Source: Phoronis ovalis
Lineage: Eukaryota; Phoronida; Phoronidae
Length of the DNA stretch: 15,234 nucleotides
Direction: 5' to 3'
Assembly: GCA_028565635.1 (NCBI GenBank)
Contig: JAOXYB010028512.1
Coordinates: 1-15,234, forward strand
In this document: positions 9,405 through 15,234 of the stretch, piece by piece
Numbering within the stretch: position 1 is the stretch's first letter
How the letters are laid out: every line of letters begins with the position of its first letter
Translations under genes and position numbers: made by a program
The notes under the pieces: generated by a model
Databases searched by the model: none
What the model was told of the DNA's origin: nothing
What the model saw: only the letters and a program-made list of their open reading frames with translations

Positions 9405-9412
9405 TGTAAATA
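9405..9412 (+). promoter_or_regulatory. Pumilio response element in SSR2 3'UTR
   Basis: TGTAAATA is an exact match to the PUF-protein recognition sequence (UGUANAUA). It lies in the 3'UTR on the sense strand, where it would have to be to act. Binding is inferred. Confidence 0.4.
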
Positions 9413-9524
9413 TGGCTGATAAAATCTTTGTAAAATGTGACATATGCAATAAAAATGTATGATACCATAAATTTTCAGTTTTGTATTCATACCACCATAT
9501 TGTCCAAGATTGCTTCAGTGAACA

Positions 9525-9530
9525 AATAAA
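9525..9530 (+). terminator. SSR2: Poly(A) signal, SSR2
   Basis: AATAAA is 238 bp after the stop codon, followed by AGTTTGTTAACTTCTATTTG, a plausible downstream T/G-rich element. It is the best placed of three hexamers (also 9448 and 9720). Confidence 0.6.
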
Positions 9531-9899
9531 AGTTTGTTAACTTCTATTTGATGCTATTTGGCTACCGGCCATTGTGTAATTCGATCAGTATGATGACGCA
9601 CTCAACACTGCTACTGCATAGAATATATGAAGCAAGTGTAATCCGTACACTCGACTTCGTGCACTACTTTAAACTGTTAGTTGCTTAATATTAGTTCTAT
9701 TTTGTAAAGGCTGACAAAGAATAAATCTTGAAACTTTAGCTTTCCTTTCTGTGACTTGGATCTCTTAACAGTGCTAATCACTAAGATAATTTTATTGCAT
9801 GTCGTTTGTAAAAACAAGAGTCTTGGTCTTCATTATTCGGTCAAAAAAACTATTATTCATGAACAAGTATTGTTAAATATTAAGAATTAGTTCACCTGG

Positions 9900-10065
9900 G
9901 TCAAATCACAACTATGACATGATTCTGGGCCTACAAACAACACTGGAAACTTTTTTTGCCACCAGAGGGAATCGAACCATGTTTCATAACAATTGTGATG
10001 TTCTAAGAATTTTGTATATTGAATTGTCAAGTATTTAGTCCGCTGAGGTAAGAGCTATTCTGTGT
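9900..10065 (-). mobile_element. tRNA-derived SINE-like fragment
   Basis: Read on the minus strand, a near-perfect RNA polymerase III B box, GGTTCGATTCC, lies at about 9968-9978 (complement of GGAATCGAACC). Roughly 65 bp before it is an A-box-like TACCTCAGCGG (complement at 10040-10050). After the B box come CTCTGGTGGC and an A-run. No cloverleaf with paired acceptor arms can be drawn, so this is not a working tRNA gene. It fits the tRNA-like head of an old SINE, with the left (tail) boundary unclear. Confidence 0.4.
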
Positions 10066-10138
10066 TTAGTTGCAATGACAGATATTAAAGATAAACACAA
10101 CAGACACATCCTAAAGAAGACTTGTTGCTGCGATTGTT

Positions 10139-10413
10139 AAAAATAAATAAAATGTTTAGGAAATGTAAATGTTCTCTAAATTTCACAGGGGTATATTCAC
10201 CATTCAGGCTCCCTAGCTTTGTTACACAACCTTTAGGCAAATACAGTCAAACAATGCCAGATTGTAAGAACCAGCATAAACCAGAAAACCTGGTGGTAGT
10301 GAATGTTAAACAGAAATAAAACATTTGGGAAATAAAAATTTTTCCATAAGCAGAAGCAATGTTTACAACTGCAATAAAACAGGTTTGCTACACAACCTTT
10401 ACATGCAAGAAAT
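10139..10413. repeat. Diverged tandem duplication (~167-bp unit)
   Basis: The same run of landmarks occurs twice: AAATAAAA..TTT.GGAAAT, with GGAAAT at 10159 and 10328, and TTTG[TC]TACACAACCTTTA, with TACACAAC at 10223 and 10389. The offsets of 169 and 166 bp agree, which suggests an old local duplication. The middle is poorly conserved. Confidence 0.4.
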
Positions 10414-10545
10414 AAAATCAAATATATTCATCATCTAAGCTTTCCAGAATTCACCCCTAAAATCTCATCAGTCATATTGTACCAAAAAAATACTTAACAC
10501 AGCTTCTGCTGACTGCAAAGCCTGGAACTGTAACAAATTGGAGTA

Positions 10546-10551
10546 TTTATT
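10546..10551 (-). terminator. HSD17B4: Poly(A) signal, HSD17B4
   Basis: The minus strand reads AATAAATACTCC here. G/T-rich sequence (GCTGTGTTAAG then a T-run) lies downstream on that strand, as expected of a cleavage site. A competing AATAAA is at 10683-10688. Confidence 0.45.
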
Positions 10552-10902
10552 TATATGCTTGTAAAACATCTGTTCAGCAAAGGCAATAATGCAGTCTATA
10601 AAAAAACTTACATCAGAACAAAAAGAAAATGCAAGCAATGGAATTAGTTAGTTGCTGGACTTAAATTATGACTACCAGTTTTTTTATTTTTTAAAATGAG
10701 AATGCAACACCATCAGAATGAAGTTCTATTATACTGCATATTAATTAGAATTTAATATTGTATAACAAATTAGACACATTTCATGTACATTGTAACATGT
10801 TTATATAAATTAACAAATTATAAACTTGTAAAATTACAATTCATATATTGCACAGTAGATCAATTATAGAGTAAATCTGCGATGTTCTCCAGGAGGAAAG
10901 AG

Positions 10903-10915
10903 TGCCATCTGGTGG
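10903..10915 (-). promoter_or_regulatory. CTCF core motif (perfect), reverse
   Basis: On the minus strand the bases read CCACCAGATGGCA, a full match to CCASYAGRKGGCR. It lies in the inferred HSD17B4 3'UTR and points towards the forward site at 6111, with the SSR2 gene between them. Both motifs are visible; protein binding is inferred. Confidence 0.45.
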
Positions 10916-11334
10916 AAGACAATGGTGTTTCTAGCTCTAGAGTAAACACATAAGAAAAGAAAGTATGGCAAATGCCAAATCGTCTCCGATTTAGGCCAAA
11001 AATATCCGAATGTTTTTTATAGTGCCAGACATTTTCTAAATGTCCACTAAAATAAAAACGAAAAAAGTTTCAGCACTGCTGGTTACATCTAGTTCCACTC
11101 ATGGATATTTCATACACATATGTACACATGATTAATGTCTAAATTTTAATAGTGCTAAGCTATAAAAACAATTTTTTCATATTGAAAATTTTAATAATAC
11201 GAGCACACTAACATTTTGACACACCAAAATTGGTTCTTGTTTCGAACTGCAACTGACACACAGAAGAGTTCAAGTATATCCGGATAACTGCTGCAACATA
11301 ACTAAAATATTCTGCATGAAATGTTATTATCACA

Positions 11335-11346
11335 TTACAATTTGGC
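11335..11346 (-). other. HSD17B4: Peroxisomal targeting signal type 1 (AKL) and stop
   Basis: The last codons on the minus strand are AAA-GCC-AAA-TTG-TAA (K-A-K-L-stop). AKL is a PTS1 tripeptide recognised by PEX5 and is the same ending as mammalian HSD17B4. It places the enzyme in the peroxisome matrix. Confidence 0.92.
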
Positions 11347-14300
11347 TTTTTGTTCAAATAAAACAGATAACTTCTGACCAAGCATCATATTTCCTTTGAT
11401 CTTAAGTTTTCCAGCCATAAATGCCTAAAAATATAATCAAAAAATTTGTAATTTAAAAACAGATACCAAATTTTTTTTTGAAATACCTGCAATTAGGTCA
11501 CATGCAAAACAGTTTGCAGGTATGTCACTTGGGTATATGCATAGTTCTAGATATTTTTATTTGCAACTATTTGAAGCAGTATCAATTGTAAGTGCCAGAG
11601 CTTTTATGGCAGAGTGTCATAAAAATGATCAGATTACTTTCTGATTATTGTCAGAAAATGGTGACTTAAAAAATGGCTTTTTATCATTTATAATAAGTAA
11701 GATCTGATTTATTAAGAGAGCCATGTAAGTTAAACCTTTACCTGTTGGGCATTCAATTTTCCTGAAAACATAGCAACTAAATCATCGTCAGATAAGGTCA
11801 TCGTGCAACCAGCCTTGCCCTGTTTTGGTTCTCCTTGGTATACAGCCCCACTACCATTCTTTAAATCCACAGCTATAAAAAGGAAATAGTGTTAATATGA
11901 TGGTTTGAGAACAGCTGCAACAATATGATTAGTTAATCCGCTGGTACTGTTATGCATGTTTTTGTTTTATTACCTAATTTTGAATTTTTCAAAAAAATCA
12001 GGTTTCCCAGTGTTGCAACAAAAAAGAATATTAAGGAAACTTGTCTTTTCATAATAATATATAATTATATAGCTAAGCAGTCTGAATAAATCCATCTGTT
12101 AGTGTTCTGTACCTTCTCATCTAATTTATAGATGTGAATAAGAATGAATAAATAGGACATTAAACAACCAGGGATATTAAGCTTTCCTATATCTTTTGGC
12201 TATGTATGATTGACCTATTTCACTAGTTGCATGCTATTACGTCTCAGTCCCACTGTTGTTGCTTTATACCTGTTATATGCATATGCTGTAATCTGATTTG
12301 ACAGTGAGTTTTACTGCGCTTTATATATAAATAAAGGGGGTATTTTTCTTCTGTTTTTTCTGAGATAAAACACAAAACTAGAATCTATTAAGACAAAACA
12401 TTAGATGGAAAAGTATAGAAACATTAACGGATGGATTTATAATAACAGTATTCGCGACTGATATCTAAATTCAAGAATGCGTATAAACTTGGGAGACATT
12501 TGGGTCATATCTTCACATTCAATACTTTAAAGCACTGTATTACACTAGACAAGCTATTGAGTACTTACTCCACTGACCAGCAACAGCGCCATCTTTCGTT
12601 ACATTCCATAAATATACAGCCTTCACCTTTTTCACAATGTCTGCGGAGAGACGCTTTCCCATTTCAGTAAAAACAGCCTCGCTCAATAGTCTTGGTCCAG
12701 ACGCCTATACAATATTCAAATTGCATCATGCTTAAACAGTGTTAACATTAGCCTGAGTAATTGGTTTAAACTGGAGTCAAAGCCTCCCTGTGTATGCGAC
12801 AACTTGCCTCAGAATGTTTTAAGCGCACAGGCAGTTTGTTTGACACCCATCAAGCCCCAGATCTCCCAGAGTTATAAAATTGTACGTACTTGACTTGATG
12901 TTGACTGACCAGTGGATGCCTTGGCTTCTTCTGTTAAATCAACATAACCTCCAGACAAGCAGGTATTACCATTCTCGACCACCTACACACATAAATATAT
13001 GACTGTGAAATTTAGGTAAGGCTATACCAGGAATGATTATAATTATAGCAATATTAAGATTTATCACTTATTATTTAAGCGAAGTGTTATACAATAACTG
13101 AATGAGCATATCTTGTTCGATTTGAAATAGAATTTTATGATGACTCATCTTCTAAAGCGAAACAACAGTAAGGTTGGGTAATCAGTAAAACCCACATTTT
13201 CAAAAAATAAACTTTAACCACAAATATTATATCATACACAAATTAAACACCTCTTTAACACATGCAAATGGTTTGTAACTTTTTTGAAATTGGATAAAAG
13301 ATCCAAGAAATCCAAATATTTTACCCGTTGCCTATATCATAAATAATTTCTTAAGTATATTTACAAAAATTACAGGAAGCAACCTGCACACAAATCTGTG
13401 TACCTTGACTTCATAGAAAACTCTGCTGCCTTCTTTCCACATATCAGTTTGTAGAGTTTGTCCCGGAAGCACAGGTTTCGAAAAACGAGTTTTAATCGCC
13501 TTGAATTTACTGACATCATTATTAGCATACTGTTGCAACACATGTCTTGCTGCATAACCAAATGAACATAAACCATGCAGGATTGGCTGCTCAAAACCTA
13601 ACAAAATTAATAAATGTGACAAGTTTGACGTATACAAGACAAGGGGTCACCCAATATAATGACAACATGCATATGTGTCTTATATTTACATGTGTCACAG
13701 CTAATTTTTATGTTTACACTGCCATAATTAAATTGCCATAATTTCGCACACATACACATCTGAAATATGAAAATTTGATGAGATATTACAGACAATGGTC
13801 AGGAAAGCAAAACTGTGTGGCCGAAGATTTATTAATTTGACAGACAGGTATTTCCCAATAGCTCTGTTAGAAGTACTAACCTCCCATGGCAGCAAAGCTT
13901 GGTTCGATGTGGAGAGGGTTACGATCCCCTGATAATCGGTATATGGCTGCTTGATCTATTCCAGTCTTTTCTGTCACAGTAGAATCTGGAGCTCTCTTTG
14001 GTTTGTTGAAGACGGGCTTGACTTTATCCGATGTGCGTTTTCCACCAAAATTACCGGTACCCATGTTAAAGGTTGCAAATTGATTGTAAGCAATTCTGTT
14101 GCCCTTTTCATCAAAAGTGTCCACTAAAATTGGAAATTCATATAAATTGTTATATTATGTAGATGTATTTATACTTTCTGCATATAAAAATATTCAATTA
14201 ATTTTTTAAAAATCATAATAATTTCCATTTCAATAGCATTACTCAGCATTTTGTTATTTTGAAAAAAATTAACTCACAATTTGAGTTACCTATAACTGTG

Positions 14301-15083
14301 TTTACTTCTTTACTGTAAAACTATTAATTAAGACTTAGAATTTTTTATTTCTTTAGTAATTCCGGATTTTAAAATAACATTCAGTATGCAATAGTTAGCT
14401 TGAACAACCAAAACTGACAATTCTTATACTGTAATTTCTTTTATTTCCTCGGCTACATTGGCTACGAATCATTAACTAAACATGCAGTATTGAATGGAAG
14501 GCACTGCAAAGGTACATTAAATGTTTTGTGAACTCAGCTAGCATGTAATGGTTTACAAGATTATTCTATCCGGGATCCAAGCCTGTTAATATCTTGACGG
14601 AGTTATCATTTTAATACTTTTATTTTGTGTATATTTTAAATGAAACCATAAATAAAAAGCAAGTTTTTTGTTTAATAGTAGTTATTTGCAATCCATTAAT
14701 GACCGACCACTATCATTAGCAGACACAATCATTAACAGATATTTAAATTCATTGGACTAAATGTTTGCGCTTCTGTGCCTACCGCAAACAGTGCTAATGT
14801 TAATTCCTCGCAAAAGAAAAGGAAATTCCAGTACATGTAGTTTGAAAATTGGCATTATTTTTAAAAACTAATAATTTATTATGCAGTGTGATCTAAACAG
14901 GGAATCTTCATTTTCACAAAATATTTTAACCTACTGAGCAATATAATTCAAATACGAACCATCCATTATAATGAGACAACCGACACCTTTGTCTAGAACG
15001 TCAACAATTGTTGACTTGGACACTAATTTTGCATCAGTAGGTAGAGGACCAAATACTTCTAGATATTGTTCTCCATGAAGTAT
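11335..15083 (-). CDS. HSD17B4: Peroxisomal multifunctional enzyme type 2 (D-bifunctional protein), C-terminal 336 residues, seven exons
   Basis: The enzyme carries out hydration and (R)-3-hydroxyacyl-CoA dehydrogenation in peroxisomal beta-oxidation of very-long-chain and branched fatty acids and bile-acid precursors. Exons in transcript order are 15083-14960, 14123-13881, 13597-13404, 12982-12890, 12704-12569, 11872-11742 and 11424-11335. Phases chain without a break through 1011 nt. Fragment residues 1 to about 206 are hydratase-2 (MaoC-like), with the family signature [18 protein letters not shown] at 103-120; D108 and H113 correspond to the catalytic Asp510 and His515 of the human enzyme. 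A Ser/Thr/Ala-rich linker (about 206-220) leads to the SCP2 domain (226-336), which ends in AKL, a peroxisome signal. Alignment by eye puts the first visible residue near human 403, so the N-terminal dehydrogenase (SDR) domain and start lie beyond the right edge. All key residues are intact. Whether the upstream part is the usual fusion cannot be seen. Confidence 0.96.
11873..12568 (-). other. HSD17B4: HSD17B4 intron (696 bp), nothing recognised inside
   Basis: This intron splits codon T264 of the fragment (A|CT) and uses the one consensus donor among the six complete HSD17B4 introns seen, GTAAGT. The inside is AT-rich, with TA-rich patches near 12051-12070, and holds no feature I can name. 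The introns at 11425-11741, 12705-12889, 12983-13403 and 13598-13880 are likewise unremarkable. Confidence 0.8.
13404..13597 (-). other. HSD17B4: HSD17B4 exon: core of catalytic hot-dog fold
   Basis: The exon encodes [23 protein letters not shown], then [20 protein letters not shown]. These are the hot-dog helix and following strands of the catalytic hydratase half, nearly identical to vertebrate MFE-2. The donor, GTACAC, is weak, but the codon phase and the continuation EVK into VVENG fit the family exactly. Confidence 0.92.
13881..14123 (-). other. HSD17B4: HSD17B4 exon: hydratase active site
   Basis: This exon supplies FGGKRTSDK, a conserved segment of the hydratase, and the catalytic signature [11 protein letters not shown]. 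In MaoC-type hydratase 2 the Asp and His of this signature activate water for addition across the trans-2-enoyl-CoA double bond. It is 243 nt and starts inside codon V42 (GTG split after its first base). It ends one base into codon G123, before donor GTTAGT. Confidence 0.93.
14124..14959 (-). other. HSD17B4: HSD17B4 intron (836 bp), nothing recognised inside
   Basis: This is the longest complete HSD17B4 intron in the window, from donor GTTCGT to acceptor AATTTTAG. It is AT-rich and I see no exon, repeat family or RNA gene in it. Confidence 0.8.
14960..15083 (-). other. HSD17B4: HSD17B4 exon: end of the non-catalytic hydratase half
   Basis: Acceptor TTTTTCAG precedes ATA-CTT-CAT-GGA (I-L-H-G-E-Q-Y-L), and the exon ends MD plus one base before donor GTTCGT. 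It encodes [15 protein letters not shown] and VDVLDKGVG, both highly conserved in animal MFE-2. It closes the first hot-dog fold of the eukaryotic hydratase-2, the half that shapes the fatty-acyl pocket. It is the most 5' exon visible; the intron to its right runs off the window. Confidence 0.9.
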
Positions 15084-15163
15084 CTGAAAAATACATGAAT
15101 ATATTAAAACGTGGCACATTGTTCAAATAACATCTTATCAATTCAATAATAAGTTTTTCAAAT

Positions 15164-15234
15164 ATGTGTGTGTGCGTGTATGTATACATACATACATACA
15201 TACGTACGTACGTACGTACATACATACATACATA
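15164..15234. repeat. Compound microsatellite (GT)n-(CATA)n-(CGTA)n-(CATA)n
   Basis: A short GTGTGTGTGCGTGT run passes into tetranucleotide repeats in which a CATA array is interrupted by a block of CGTA units, then returns to CATA up to the window edge. It lies in an HSD17B4 intron. CGTA units are self-complementary as an array (TACGTACGTA), so the block can fold on itself. Its true length is unknown because the window ends inside it. Confidence 0.9.

Larger units (their letters stand above)
9288..9545 (+). other. SSR2: SSR2 3'UTR
   Basis: This runs from the stop codon to a likely cleavage site about 15 nt after AATAAA at 9525-9530, which is followed by T/G-rich sequence. An earlier AATAAA lies at 9448-9453 and a later one at 9720-9725, so alternative ends are possible. 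The end point is estimated. Confidence 0.65.
9546..10525. other. Convergent intergenic region between SSR2 and HSD17B4
   Basis: About 1 kb separates the estimated transcript ends. I see no coding exon; the 65-codon frame at 10122-10319 and its antisense partner lie in a diverged tandem duplication and resemble nothing known. The region holds a tRNA-derived SINE-like fragment, the duplication and an alternative AATAAA at 9720-9725. Confidence 0.6.
10526..11334 (-). other. HSD17B4: HSD17B4 3'UTR (estimated extent)
   Basis: From the stop codon at 11335 leftwards the minus strand has no further frame of interest. The most distal good poly(A) signal is at 10546-10551, giving a ~0.8-kb UTR. A second AATAAA at 10683-10688 would give a shorter one. 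AU-rich ATTTA-like sequence overlaps the distal signal. Confidence 0.5.
11335..12704 (-). other. HSD17B4: HSD17B4 exons for the SCP2-like domain
   Basis: Three exons (12704-12569, 11872-11742 and 11424-11335) encode the sterol-carrier-protein-2 fold. Landmarks are [49 protein letters not shown] and [19 protein letters not shown]. The fold binds acyl-CoA and sterols in a hydrophobic tunnel. It is fused to the enzyme in animals, whereas fungal MFE-2 usually lacks it. Splits after W-A|CT and Q|A fall at conserved family positions. A standalone SCP2 protein is ruled out by in-frame joining to the hydratase exons. Confidence 0.92.

Noticed and set aside
9968-9978. A functional tRNA gene suggested by the perfect B box
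   Set aside because: No acceptor-stem pairing, anticodon arm or correct spacing could be built around it. A SINE-like remnant fits better.
12586-12600. CTCF-like AGATGGCGC on the minus strand
   Set aside because: It has about four mismatches in the left half of the core and lies in coding sequence of a conserved SCP2 exon (KDGAVAGQW), which explains the bases.

Overview
The window is nuclear DNA from an animal. Genes are split by GT-AG introns of about 0.2-1.6 kb, the background is AT-rich and non-coding, and microsatellites and small non-autonomous transposons are frequent. Two conserved metazoan genes can be read exon by exon. Intron size and the repeats fit a marine lophotrochozoan, probably a mollusc such as a bivalve. 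The lineage is an inference; the two genes are not.

Layout. Bases 1-5600 hold no recognisable coding exon. They contain a perfect RFX X-box (203-216), a perfect CRE (3256-3263), a possible minus-strand non-coding exon ending at 2902, a weak CTCF-like site (4593-4606), short repeats and a TA microsatellite. Bases 5610-6015 are a transposon-like element with terminal inverted repeats (TIRs) and internal ~30-bp tandem units. Bases 6111-6181 look like a compact promoter: CTCF-type core, ZNF143-type site, pyrimidine initiator, short untranslated exon and a GT donor. The long first intron that would follow (6182-7779) carries a ~475-bp foldback palindrome (6689-7163) and a second, diverged element of the 5610 family (7290-7675) with an exact 8-bp target-site duplication.

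Gene 1 (plus strand, coding 7782-9287, four coding exons, 188 aa, complete) is SSR2, the beta subunit of the ER translocon-associated protein (TRAP) complex. Its 3'UTR has a Pumilio-type element and a poly(A) signal at 9525. Gene 2 (minus strand, seven exons from 15083 to the stop at 11335, 336 aa, 5' end beyond the right edge) is HSD17B4, the peroxisomal multifunctional enzyme type 2. The visible part is most of the 2-enoyl-CoA hydratase-2 (MaoC) unit with an intact active-site motif, the SCP2-like lipid-binding domain, and a C-terminal AKL peroxisome signal. The dehydrogenase domain would lie off the window.

The genes converge tail to tail across about 1 kb that holds a tRNA-derived SINE-like fragment and a diverged tandem duplication. 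They act in different compartments, the ER translocon and peroxisomal beta-oxidation, and nothing suggests joint function. Two perfect CTCF-type cores, at 6111 (+) and 10903 (-), bracket SSR2 in convergent orientation. I found no convincing new gene system. The most unusual content is the transposon family with internal tandem repeats and the long palindrome inside the inferred 5'UTR intron of SSR2.
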